From Micromonosporaceae bacterium (lineage in GTDB: Bacteria; Actinomycetota; Actinomycetes; Mycobacteriales; Micromonosporaceae): DNA of 43,452 bases. The notes under the pieces are model-generated. The model did no database searches. It saw only the letters and a list, made by a program, of their open reading frames with translations, and had not been told where the DNA came from. The DNA is taken from NCBI GenBank assembly GCA_016926535.1, contig JAFGOK010000100.1, positions 1 to 43,452 of the forward strand, read 5' to 3'. Made by a program: the position numbers and the translations under genes. Every line of letters starts with the position of its first letter. Position 1 is the stretch's first letter. Shown here in pieces: positions 26,730-34,817 of the stretch.

Positions 26730-26769
26730 TGGCCGGCTACGCAGGCACGTCATTGACCGGGTCCTGGTC

Positions 26770-27795
26770 GTGATCCGGGTTGTGGTGGTCGGCGCGGCCG
26801 GCTACATCGGTGGGGAACTGCTGCGACTGCTGATCGGTCATCCCGAGGTCGAGACAGTGGCCGCGGTGTCTTCCCGCTTCCCTGGCAGGCGGGTCGATGG
26901 CGTGCATCCGAATTTGCGATCAGCCACCGACCTGCTGTTCTGCTCGGCCGACGACGTGGAAGAGTGCGACACGGCATTCCTAGCCCTGCCGCACCGCACC
27001 GCCATGGCCCAGATCGACCGCTGGATCGCAAGGGCCAAGCAGGTCATTGACCTCACCGGGGACTTCCGGTTGGGCGATCCAGAGGTATATCGGCGCTACT
27101 ACGGGAGCGAGCATGTCGCAACGCACCTAATCGACGCCTTCGTTCCCGGCATACCCGAACTACACCGGGAGAGTCTGCGCAGCGCCGATCTGATCAGTGT
27201 GCCTGGCTGCGTGGCGATGGCGGGCGTGCTCGCGTTGTACCCGCTGGCGGTGCGAGGTCTGGTCGAGCCGACGGCCCAGTTCGACGCGCGCACCGGCTCC
27301 AGCGGCTCCGGTGCCACGGCAGGTGCGGCGAATCTGCACTCCGTACGTAGCGGAGCGATGCGGGTGTTCGCACCGACTGGGCACCGGCACGAGGCGGAGA
27401 TCTCTCGACACCTCGGCATCGCAGCCGCGATGACCGCGACCGGAGTCGAAGCGGTACGAGGTGTGCAAACGATCTGCCACGCCACGCTGCGCCCCGATGT
27501 GGACACGTCGGCGGTGCGGAGAGCATTTCGCGAGCAGTACCGCAACGAGCCATTCGTCCGTCTGGTCGCCCACCAGCGTGGCAACTTCCGCTACCCCGAA
27601 CCGAAGATTTTGGTGGGATCGAACTTCTGCGATGTCGGATACGCCGTCGACGAGGAGGCCGGACGGCTGGTGACGATTGCGGCCCTGGACAACCTGATGA
27701 AGGGCGGTGCGGGCAATGCGGTCCAGTGCCTGAACATCCGGATGGGCTGGCCGGAGACTCTCGGCCTGTCCTTCCCCGGTCTGCATCCCATCTAG
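26770..27795 (+). CDS. ArgC/LysY-like carrier-bound glutamyl-phosphate reductase
   Basis: A 341 aa member of the N-acetyl-gamma-glutamyl-phosphate reductase family. VVVGAAGYIGGELLRLL is the NADP-binding N-terminus, the nucleophilic Cys is C147 in SVPGCVAMA, and GHRHEAEI and NLMKGGAGNAVQ are conserved. It should reduce the acyl phosphate made by the next gene's product to the semialdehyde on AmCP. The start GTG 26770 lies 41 bp after the AmCP gene and has only a weak binding site. Homology to ArgC N-termini (MIRVVVVGA) supports it. It differs from housekeeping ArgC by the LysY-like Cys motif without the usual NPGCYPT. Confidence 0.88.
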   Translation: MIRVVVVGAAGYIGGELLRLLIGHPEVETVAAVSSRFPGRRVDGVHPNLRSATDLLFCSADDVEECDTAFLALPHRTAMAQIDRWIARAKQVIDLTGDFRLGDPEVYRRYYGSEHVATHLIDAFVPGIPELHRESLRSADLISVPGCVAMAGVLALYPLAVRGLVEPTAQFDARTGSSGSGATAGAANLHSVRSGAMRVFAPTGHRHEAEISRHLGIAAAMTATGVEAVRGVQTICHATLRPDVDTSAVRRAFREQYRNEPFVRLVAHQRGNFRYPEPKILVGSNFCDVGYAVDEEAGRLVTIAALDNLMKGGAGNAVQCLNIRMGWPETLGLSFPGLHPI

Positions 27796-27817
27796 GCCCC
27801 AGTGAACTGGAGACACC

Positions 27818-28660
27818 ATGGCCACCAGACCGCTGATCGTCGTCAAGTGCGGCGGGAACCCTGTCGTCGACGCCGCGGGAGTCTGCGCCGACGTAGCCGG
27901 GCTCGTTGGACGGGGACAGCCTGTGCTCCTGGTGCACGGGGGTTCCGGTGAGATCGCACGACTGGCGGCGAGACTCGGCATCCCGCAACGGACCCTGGTC
28001 GCCCCGGACCAGGTGTCCACCAGGTACACCGACCCGGCGACGCTGGAGGCGGTCATCCTCGCGCTGGCCGGTGCTGTCAAACCCAGGATCGTCGCGGAGC
28101 TGTCCCGGCTCGGGGTGCCGGCGGTCGGTCTCACCGGCTTGGACGGCGGCATGCTGCGTGCTCGCCGCAAGTCTGTCGTGCGCTCCGTTGTGGATGGTCG
28201 AAAGACGCTGGTGAGGGACAATTTGAGCGGTCGGCTCAGCGAGGTCGACACCACGCTGGCAAAGACCCTGCTGCGGTGCGGCTTCGTACCGGTGATCTCG
28301 CCACCAGCGATCGACGAGTGTGGTCACCCGGTGAACGTCGATGCCGACCGGGTGGCGGCAGCGCTCGCTGTGGCACTCGGCGCCGGTCATTTGGTGCTGC
28401 TGACCGGAGCACCGGGGGTACTTGCCAATTCGGAAGACGAGAGCAGCGTCTTGGGCGGTTACCAGGTGCCGATGGCCGGTGCGCCTGGCCGGTTCGCCGG
28501 AGGTGGCATGGCACTCAAGCTCGTTGCGGCCCGAGAGGCTTTGACCGGCGGCGTGCCGTCGGTGTGCATAGCGGACGGCCGGGTGTCTGACCCGGTCAGT
28601 CGGGCACTTGCCGGATCCGGGACCGCGGTCACCATGGCCCGCGTACAGCTTTCAGCATGA
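27818..28660 (+). CDS. ArgB/LysZ-like carrier-bound glutamate kinase
   Basis: A 280 aa amino-acid kinase. VVKCGGNPVVD binds ATP, VLLVHGGSGEI binds substrate/phosphate, and VNVDADRVAAALAVALGA and LLTGAPGVLA complete the fold. STRYTDPATLE is of the LysZ kind (RYTD) rather than the N-acetylglutamate kinase kind, fitting a carrier-bound substrate. ATG 27818 follows GGAGA. It acts just before the ArgC/LysY-like reductase although its gene follows it. Confidence 0.88.
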   Translation: MATRPLIVVKCGGNPVVDAAGVCADVAGLVGRGQPVLLVHGGSGEIARLAARLGIPQRTLVAPDQVSTRYTDPATLEAVILALAGAVKPRIVAELSRLGVPAVGLTGLDGGMLRARRKSVVRSVVDGRKTLVRDNLSGRLSEVDTTLAKTLLRCGFVPVISPPAIDECGHPVNVDADRVAAALAVALGAGHLVLLTGAPGVLANSEDESSVLGGYQVPMAGAPGRFAGGGMALKLVAAREALTGGVPSVCIADGRVSDPVSRALAGSGTAVTMARVQLSA

Positions 28661-28673
28661 GAGGAGCAGTCAG

Positions 28674-29714
28674 GTGAGCTTGGTCAATGTGTATACGGAA
28701 TGGGATCCGCTTGAGGAGATCATTGTTGGAACGATGGCCGGCGCACGGGTGCCAATCGCAGACCGGAGTCTTATTGCCACGGAATACCCGGACCTCAACG
28801 ACCCACAGCAGATTCCCTCCGGACCGTTTCCCGGTCAGGTGGTCGAGGAGACCGAGGCCGAGCTCGCCGAGCTGGCGAACATTCTTACCGATCTCGGCGT
28901 GACCGTACGACGACCCGGCGGTCGTGATCATAAGTCGATGGTGTCCACTCCGGATTGGAGCACGGACGGGTTCTACGACTACTGTCCCCGGGACGGATTT
29001 CTCGCCGTCGGCGACTCGATCATCGAAACACCGATGGTGCTGCGGTCACGGTTCCTCGAGGGGTTCGCCTACAAGGAACTGTTCCTGGAGTACCTCGAAA
29101 GCGGTGCGCGCTGGCTCTCGGCGCCCAAGCCACAGTTGACCGACGACATGTACGAGCCGGGCGCGCCGGCGGGGCAGCGGCTGCGCAATCTGGAACCGGC
29201 CTTCGACGCGGCGAATGTGCTCAGGTTCGGTACGGATCTGCTGTACCAGGTCTCTGACAGCGGAAACGCACTCGGCGCGCGCTGGCTCCAGTCGGCCCTG
29301 GGCGAGCAGTACACCGTGCATCCGTGTGAGAACCTGTACACGGACACCCACATCGACTCGACCTTGGTGCCGCTGCGTTGCGGGTTGGTGCTGGTGAACC
29401 CGGCCCGAGTCAATGACGACAACATGCCGGCGTTCCTGCGCGACTGGGACCGGGTGGTCTGTCCGGAACTGGTGGACACCGGCTTCGTCGGTGACCACCC
29501 GAGGTCCTCGGTGTGGATCGGAATGAACTTCCTGGTCGTCGCGCCCGGGAAGGCTGTTGTGGACAAGCGACAGCTGGAGCTCATCCGGGTGCTGGAACGT
29601 CACGGCGTGGAAGTGATCCCAGCGCAGCTCACCCACACCAGAACCCTAGGCGGTGGCTTCCACTGCGTGACGCTGGACGTGCGCCGTGCTGGTGAGCTTG
29701 CCACATACCGGTAG
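28674..29714 (+). CDS. L-arginine:amine amidinotransferase
   Basis: A 346 aa protein of the glycine/inosamine amidinotransferase family. The catalytic triad is visible: Asp in AFDAANVLRFG, His in YTDTHIDSTLV and the nucleophile C331 in GGGFHCVTLDVRR. The enzyme moves the amidino group of arginine to an amine and releases ornithine. Its presence predicts a guanidino group in the product, as in ficellomycin. GTG 28674 follows GAGGAG. It is the last gene of the core operon, followed by a hairpin. The class III aminotransferase at 8336 may consume the ornithine by-product. Confidence 0.9.
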   Translation: MSLVNVYTEWDPLEEIIVGTMAGARVPIADRSLIATEYPDLNDPQQIPSGPFPGQVVEETEAELAELANILTDLGVTVRRPGGRDHKSMVSTPDWSTDGFYDYCPRDGFLAVGDSIIETPMVLRSRFLEGFAYKELFLEYLESGARWLSAPKPQLTDDMYEPGAPAGQRLRNLEPAFDAANVLRFGTDLLYQVSDSGNALGARWLQSALGEQYTVHPCENLYTDTHIDSTLVPLRCGLVLVNPARVNDDNMPAFLRDWDRVVCPELVDTGFVGDHPRSSVWIGMNFLVVAPGKAVVDKRQLELIRVLERHGVEVIPAQLTHTRTLGGGFHCVTLDVRRAGELATYR

Positions 29715-29727
29715 AGGACCCGACCTG

Positions 29728-29768
29728 CCAGCTCTCCGCTGACCGAACACCGATCGGTGGCGAGCTGG
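29728..29768 (+). terminator. possible hairpin after the core operon
   Basis: CCAGCTC (29728-29734) can pair with GAGCTGG (29762-29768). The loop holds a second palindrome, ACCGATCGGT (29749-29758). There is no T-tract. It may be a terminator or an operator site in front of the cysDN operon. Confidence 0.35.
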
Positions 29769-29818
29769 GAGGTCATCCATCTTGTGCTGTCGATATGTCT
29801 ATGACTTCTCAGGCGAAC

Positions 29819-29845
29819 ACTGGGTTTACTGGGTTTACTGGGTTT
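29819..29845 (+). repeat. three tandem copies of ACTGGGTTT
   Basis: A 9-bp unit is repeated three times without a mismatch, ending 12 bp before the cysD start GTG. It lies between a possible promoter and the ribosome binding site GGGGG, so it may affect expression by copy number, form a binding site, or be slippage-prone DNA. Confidence 0.8.
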
Positions 29846-29857
29846 CGGGGGTGATTC

Positions 29858-30766
29858 GTGAGCCGAATGTTGTACCGCGTCTCCCACCTGGATGCGCTCG
29901 AAGCCGAGAGCGTGTTCATCCTGCGTGAGGTGGCCGCCGAGTTCGAACGGCCGGTTCTGCTGTTCTCCGGTGGCAAAGACTCGATTGTGATGCTCAAACT
30001 CGCAGAGAAGGCGTTCACCCCGGCGCGAATACCTTTCCCGGTGATGCATGTTGACACGGGACACAATTTCCCCGAGGTTCTCGCCTGCCGCGATCGGCGC
30101 GTTCGCGAACTCAACGTGCGACTCATCGTGGCCAGTGTGCAGGACGCGATCGACGCCGAGATGGTCCGGGAACCCGCAGACGGGATGCGCAACCGGATCC
30201 AGACACCGGTGCTTCTCGACGCCATTGGGAAGCACCGCTTCGACGCGCTTTTCGGCGGCGCCCGCCGGGACGAGGAGAAGGCCCGGGCCAAGGAACGGGT
30301 TTTCAGCTTCCGAGACGACTTCGGCCAGTGGGACCCGCGCAATCAGCGACCGGAGCTGTGGGCGCTGTACAACGCACGGATCGATCCAGGCGAGTCGATC
30401 CGGGTCTTTCCACTCTCGAACTGGACCGAACTTGACGTCTGGCACTACATCGCCAGAGAGCACATCGAGCTGCCGAGCATCTACTTCGCGCATGACCGCA
30501 AAGTGGTCGAGCGCGACGGCATGCTGTACGCGATCAACGACTTCCTGCCGATTCGGGGCGGAGAGACACCGTTCGTGGAACGGGTGCGATATCGCACGGT
30601 CGGCGATGCCTCATGCACCGCCACGGTGCGTTCCGACGCGGACAGCATCACGAAGGTGATCGACGAGGTCGCCGCGACTCGGATCACCGAACGCGGGGCG
30701 ACTCGTGGTGACGACAGGGTCAGCGAGGCGTCAATGGAAGACCGCAAACGTGAGGGGTACTTCTAG
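29858..30766 (+). CDS. cysD: sulfate adenylyltransferase subunit 2 (CysD)
   Basis: A 302 aa ATP-pyrophosphatase-type enzyme with the PP-loop SGGKDS (residues 37-42), GHNFPEVLACRD and the CysD-specific GGARRDEEKARAKER. With CysN it makes adenosine-5'-phosphosulfate from ATP and sulfate. The GTG start at 29858 has GGGGG at a good spacing; an ATG three codons later is less likely. Inside a cluster with a sulfotransferase it most likely boosts PAPS supply for the pathway rather than cysteine synthesis. No sulfite or PAPS reductase is present in the window. Confidence 0.92.
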   Translation: MSRMLYRVSHLDALEAESVFILREVAAEFERPVLLFSGGKDSIVMLKLAEKAFTPARIPFPVMHVDTGHNFPEVLACRDRRVRELNVRLIVASVQDAIDAEMVREPADGMRNRIQTPVLLDAIGKHRFDALFGGARRDEEKARAKERVFSFRDDFGQWDPRNQRPELWALYNARIDPGESIRVFPLSNWTELDVWHYIAREHIELPSIYFAHDRKVVERDGMLYAINDFLPIRGGETPFVERVRYRTVGDASCTATVRSDADSITKVIDEVAATRITERGATRGDDRVSEASMEDRKREGYF

Positions 30767-32058
30767 TGATGGCCACATGTCAGGAGACGTCGCCGCAGCG
30801 GCCGGTGGACCTGCTGCGGTTTGCCACGGCCGGTTCCGTGGATGACGGCAAGTCGACGCTGATCGGACGGCTGCTGTACGACGCGAAGGCCATCTTCGCA
30901 GACCAGCTGGCAGCTGTAGAGGCGACATCCCGCTCCCGTGGCGACGACTACACCAATCTCGCGCTGCTCACCGATGGCCTGCGCGCGGAGCGGGAGCAGG
31001 GCATCACCATCGACGTGGCGTACCGGTACTTCGCAACGCCACAGCGGAAGTTCATCGTTGCGGACACGCCGGGCCACGTCCAGTACACCCGCAACATGGT
31101 GACCGGCGCATCCACCGCCGATCTGGCGCTGATCCTTCTGGACGCGCGCAAGGGCGTGCTGGAGCAGTCGCGCCGACACGCGTTTCTCTGCTCCCTGCTG
31201 CGCGTGCCGCACATGGTGCTCTGCGTCAACAAGATGGACCTGGTGGACTACTCGCAAGAGGTGTTCGACCGGGTAGTCGGCGACTTCAGCGCCTTCGTCG
31301 CGGAGCTCGACGTCCCGAGCCTGGTCATGATCCCCATCTCGGCCCTGCACGGTGACAACCTGGTCGACCAGAGCGGCAACATGCCGTGGTACGAGGGGCC
31401 AACCCTGCTGCACCACCTGGAACACGTCGCTGTGGCCTCGGACCACAACCTGGTCGACGTGCGCTTTCCGGTACAGTGCGTGATTCGACCGCAATCGACG
31501 TCCGCGTCCGACTACCGCGGGTACGCAGGTCAGATTGCCTCCGGCATCCTGAAGGCCGGCGACGAGGTGATGGTCCTACCATCCGGGTTCACAACGACGA
31601 TCAAGCGCATCGAAGCCGGTGGCAGCGAGGTGCCCGAGGCGTACCCTCCCATGTCGGTGACGATCCACCTGACTGATGAGATCGATGTGGGTCGCGGGGA
31701 CATGATCTGCCGGCCGGACGGTGCTCCGATCGTCGCGCACAACATCGAGGCGATGATCTGCTGGATGGACGAGTACCGCCCGCTGAAAGTCGGTGCCAGG
31801 TACGCGATCAAACACACCACCCGCTCGGTTCGGGCTGTGGCCAGCGATCTGCGGTACTGCCTGAATGTGAACACACTGCACCGGGACGCGTCGGCGATAC
31901 AGCTGTCGCTCAACGAGATCGGTCGGGTACGACTACGCACAGCGGCTCCGCTGCTGGCGGACGAGTACCGCTGCAACCGCACCACGGGTGGGTTCATCGT
32001 CATCGACGAAGGCACCAACCGGACCGTCGGCGCAGGCATGATCATCGGCCTGTCGTGA
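30766..32058 (+). CDS. cysN: sulfate adenylyltransferase subunit 1, GTPase (CysN)
   Basis: A 430 aa GTPase of the EF-Tu type. The P-loop is GSVDDGKST (23-31), and DTPGHVQY and CVNKMDL are the G3 and G4 motifs. Beta-barrel domains follow. GTP hydrolysis drives APS formation by CysD. The length ends after the second barrel, so the APS kinase domain found in CysNC/NodQ fusions is absent and PAPS must be completed by a CysC encoded elsewhere. GTG 30766 overlaps the cysD TAG by one base. An ATG follows one codon later. Confidence 0.92.
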   Translation: MMATCQETSPQRPVDLLRFATAGSVDDGKSTLIGRLLYDAKAIFADQLAAVEATSRSRGDDYTNLALLTDGLRAEREQGITIDVAYRYFATPQRKFIVADTPGHVQYTRNMVTGASTADLALILLDARKGVLEQSRRHAFLCSLLRVPHMVLCVNKMDLVDYSQEVFDRVVGDFSAFVAELDVPSLVMIPISALHGDNLVDQSGNMPWYEGPTLLHHLEHVAVASDHNLVDVRFPVQCVIRPQSTSASDYRGYAGQIASGILKAGDEVMVLPSGFTTTIKRIEAGGSEVPEAYPPMSVTIHLTDEIDVGRGDMICRPDGAPIVAHNIEAMICWMDEYRPLKVGARYAIKHTTRSVRAVASDLRYCLNVNTLHRDASAIQLSLNEIGRVRLRTAAPLLADEYRCNRTTGGFIVIDEGTNRTVGAGMIIGLS

Positions 32059-32123
32059 GCGAGGCGCCCGACGTAGACCTGCTGATGCTGGGAAGTCCTC
32101 GGAGATTGGATCATTGGTCATGA
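32055..32123 (+). CDS. possible 22-codon micro-ORF linking cysN to the ABC transporter genes
   Basis: A GTG overlaps the cysN stop as GTGA, and the reading frame ends with a TGA that overlaps the next gene's ATG as ATGA. It exactly fills the gap of about 60 bp between the two genes. The peptide would be VSEAPDVDLLMLGSPRRLDH plus two residues. No strong ribosome binding site or known family. It may only couple translation, or be chance. Confidence 0.3.
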   Translation: MSEAPDVDLLMLGSPRRLDHWS

Positions 32124-33181
32124 GAAGTCGACGGCTTTGCATCCTGGCCCTCCTCGGCCTGCTTGCCACGGCGACGTTCGGCGGCACGGGCTGTGGCGGC
32201 GGTGGGGACGGCAGTCGTGGGTCTGGCACCGCCGGTGACCCGGTCGCGGTGCGCCTCGGGTACTTCCCGAACCTGACCCATGCCCCGGCGCTGGTCGGCG
32301 TGGCGAAGGGCATCTTCGCCGAGAAGCTGGGCAGGGACGTCAGGCTGGAGACGAAGATCTTCAGTGCCGGACCGGCCGAGGTGGAAGCGCTCTTCTCCGG
32401 AGCCGTCGACATCGGCTACATCGGGCCGAACCCCACCATCAACGGCTTCGCACAGTCTGGAGGCGAGGCACTGCGAGTCATCTCCGGCGCTGCGTCCGGT
32501 GGGGCCGCCCTGGTGGTCAGGACCACGATCACCACGGCGGCCGACCTGAAGGGCAAGAAACTGGCAACCCCCCAACTCGGCAATACCCAGGACGTCGCAC
32601 TGCGGTACTGGCTCAAGCAAAACGGTCTCACCGCCACCAGGGAAGGTGGCGGTGACGTATCCATCAAGCCGCAGGAGAACGCCGACACCCTGACCACATT
32701 CACCAGCGGTGCCATCGACGGAGCCTGGGTCCCAGAACCATGGGTGACCCGGCTGCTGGATGCGGGCGGCAAGGTGCTGGTGGACGAGAAGACGCTCTGG
32801 CCAGAGGGTCGATACATACTGACGAATATCGTCGTGAGCACGAAGTTCCTCGACGCGCACCCCGACGTGGTTCGGAAGTTCCTGGCGGGCCAGGTCGCGG
32901 TAAACGACTACCTCCACAGCAACCCGGCAGAGTCGCAGCGAGCGGTCGGCGACCAGATCGGTAGGCTCACCGGCAAGCCGCTGGATGCCAGATTGATCCA
33001 GAAAGCGTGGCCGTCGCTGGAGTTCACCAACGACCCGCTTGCCGCCACACTTTTCGTCGGCGCGAAGCACGCCGAGGAGGTCGGTCTGCTGCAGCCAATG
33101 ATGCTGGACCGGCTGTATGACCTGACGCTGCTCAATGAGGTGCTCAAGGCGAACGGCGCGGCAGAGGTTTCGGTGCCGTGA
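32120..33181 (+). CDS. ABC transporter substrate-binding lipoprotein, SsuA/TauA type
   Basis: A 353 aa exported protein. Its Arg-rich start and hydrophobic stretch (LCILALLGLLATATFGG) are followed by a cysteine and a Gly-rich linker, as in lipoproteins, although the lipobox GTGC is weak. GYFPNLTHAPALVGVAKGIF and the NrtA/SsuA/TauA-like body indicate a binder of sulfonates or a related anion. Placed after CysDN, it probably brings in sulfur for PAPS. The ATG at 32120 is preferred for its ATGA overlap. A TTG at 32114 has GGAG at better spacing and is possible. Confidence 0.82.
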   Translation: MRSRRLCILALLGLLATATFGGTGCGGGGDGSRGSGTAGDPVAVRLGYFPNLTHAPALVGVAKGIFAEKLGRDVRLETKIFSAGPAEVEALFSGAVDIGYIGPNPTINGFAQSGGEALRVISGAASGGAALVVRTTITTAADLKGKKLATPQLGNTQDVALRYWLKQNGLTATREGGGDVSIKPQENADTLTTFTSGAIDGAWVPEPWVTRLLDAGGKVLVDEKTLWPEGRYILTNIVVSTKFLDAHPDVVRKFLAGQVAVNDYLHSNPAESQRAVGDQIGRLTGKPLDARLIQKAWPSLEFTNDPLAATLFVGAKHAEEVGLLQPMMLDRLYDLTLLNEVLKANGAAEVSVP

Positions 33182-33927
33182 GTACCGCCGTGGCGCTGGA
33201 ATCGGTATCCATGGTGTACGGTCACGGGCGAAACGCGCTGCTCGCGCTGGACCAGATTTCGCTGACCGTACGCACCGGCGAGCTGGTTTGCCTGGTCGGC
33301 GCTTCCGGCTGCGGCAAGAGCACGCTGCTGTCCCTCATCGCCGGCCTGGACCGACCCAGCGGCGGCACGGTATGGGTGGACGGTGCGGGAACGCCGGGTC
33401 TGATGTTCCAGGATCCGGCGCTGTTTCCGTGGTTGAGCGTGGCCGGGAACGTGGAGTTGCCGCTGAAGCTGGGACGGGTGCCGCAGGACGTGCGTCGCCA
33501 GCGGTGCACCGAGTTGCTGGCTACCGTCCACCTGAGCGAGTTCGCCCGAAAGCGACCACACGAGTTGTCTGGCGGCATGCGTCAGCGAGTGGCGCTCGCC
33601 CGCACCCTGGCCCTGCACACACCGGTGTTGCTGATGGACGAGCCGTTCGGCGCGCTGGACGCCATGACCCGCGACCGGCTGCACGACGAGCTGGAACGCA
33701 TCTGGACCGAGCGTGGTCTCACCATCGTGTTCGTCACCCACAATGTCCGGGAGGCGGTGCGGCTGGCCGATCGGGTGGTGCTGCTGTCCAGCCGGCCAGG
33801 CCGGGTGATCTGGGAGCAGGTGGTGGATCTGCCACGACCACGACGCATCGACTCACCAGCTGCGGCAATCCTGGCCGCGGGGATCACCGATCGACTCCGG
33901 GCCGCCGTGGCATGCCATGACGACTGA
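33178..33927 (+). CDS. ABC transporter ATP-binding protein, SsuB/TauB type
   Basis: A 249 aa nucleotide-binding subunit. Walker A is GASGCGKSTL (41-50), the signature is LSGGMRQRVALARTL, and Walker B is LLMDEPFGALDAMTRD, with the H-loop in VTHNVREA. It energises import with the 32120 and 33917 products. GTG 33178 overlaps the previous stop as GTGA. The ALDAMTRD sequence is typical of nitrate/sulfonate/taurine importers. Confidence 0.9.
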   Translation: MSTAVALESVSMVYGHGRNALLALDQISLTVRTGELVCLVGASGCGKSTLLSLIAGLDRPSGGTVWVDGAGTPGLMFQDPALFPWLSVAGNVELPLKLGRVPQDVRRQRCTELLATVHLSEFARKRPHELSGGMRQRVALARTLALHTPVLLMDEPFGALDAMTRDRLHDELERIWTERGLTIVFVTHNVREAVRLADRVVLLSSRPGRVIWEQVVDLPRPRRIDSPAAAILAAGITDRLRAAVACHDD

Positions 33928-34804
33928 CTGCGCGCCGGTGCCCCTGGACGGCACTGATCCCGGCCCGGCTGGCCCGAACGTGCTGCGGACCGCGGCCGGG
34001 CGGGGCATCTCGACCCGCGGTGCGCGGGTGTGGTCGAGTGTGTGGCCAAAACTGCTGGCGATCGGCAGTTTCCTGGCCTTCTGGCAGGTCGTGGTCTGGG
34101 CCGAGTGGCGACCGGACTACATCCTGCCGGGGCCGGGACCGGTCCTCCGGCAACTCGGCCACGACCTGACTACCTGGGAGCTCTGGTGGGCCATCGGCAC
34201 CACGATGCGTCGTGGGCTGGTGGGCTTTGCGCTGGCCGCCGCGATCGGGCTGGTGGTGGGGCTGGCGGTGGCGCGCAACCGCGTCCTTCGCTCGGCCATC
34301 GGTTCGATGATCACAGGACTGCAGACCATGCCGTCGATCGCCTGGTTCCCGTTGGCGATCCTGCTGTTTCAGATCACCGAGAGTGCGATCCTCTTCGTCA
34401 TCGTGCTCGGTGCCGCGCCCTCGATCGCCAACGGAGTGATCGCGGGTGTGGACCACGTGCCACCCCTGCTGCTGCGGGCGGGCCGGAATCTCGGCGCCCG
34501 GGGCATCGCGCTGTACCGGCACGTCATCTGGCCAGCCGCCCTGCCCTGGATAGCCGCAGGACTCAAGCAGGGCTGGGCGTTCGCCTGGCGCAGCCTGATG
34601 GCAGGGGAACTGCTGGTGATCATCGCAGACAGACCCTCGATTGGCGTACGACTCCAACTCTCCCGGGAACTGGTACAAGCTACGAACATGATCGCCACGC
34701 TGATCGTAATCCTGATGATCGGCGTGCTGGTGGACGTCGGCTTCACAGCGATCGACCGGCGACTGCGCGCGCGGCGGGGCGTTCTGGACCAGACCACCCG
34801 GTGA
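33917..34804 (+). CDS. ABC transporter permease, SsuC/TauC type
   Basis: A 295 aa membrane protein with about six helices. It carries the EAA-like coupling loop LRAGRNLGARGIALYRHVIWPAALPWI (first 20 residues are diagnostic, then a Pro-Ala-Leu-Pro turn) that contacts the ATPase. It overlaps the ATPase gene by 11 bp. It completes a sulfonate/sulfate-type importer and is the last gene of the sulfur operon, ending 13 bp from the convergent iron-sulfur reductase gene. Confidence 0.9.
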   Translation: MTTDCAPVPLDGTDPGPAGPNVLRTAAGRGISTRGARVWSSVWPKLLAIGSFLAFWQVVVWAEWRPDYILPGPGPVLRQLGHDLTTWELWWAIGTTMRRGLVGFALAAAIGLVVGLAVARNRVLRSAIGSMITGLQTMPSIAWFPLAILLFQITESAILFVIVLGAAPSIANGVIAGVDHVPPLLLRAGRNLGARGIALYRHVIWPAALPWIAAGLKQGWAFAWRSLMAGELLVIIADRPSIGVRLQLSRELVQATNMIATLIVILMIGVLVDVGFTAIDRRLRARRGVLDQTTR

Positions 34805-34817
34805 ACCGTGATCGCGC

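Noticed and set aside
26770-28660. ArgC and ArgB as ordinary arginine biosynthesis
   Set aside because: The AmCP gene, LysX- and LysK-like genes, the LysZ-type RYTD motif and the absence of argJ/argD/argF neighbours point to a carrier-bound pathway instead.
29819-29845. CRISPR-like or other long repeat array
   Set aside because: Only three 9-bp units without spacers, and no cas genes in the window.
30766-32058. Bifunctional CysNC (with APS kinase)
   Set aside because: The protein ends after the GTPase beta-barrel domains. No second P-loop or kinase motif is present.
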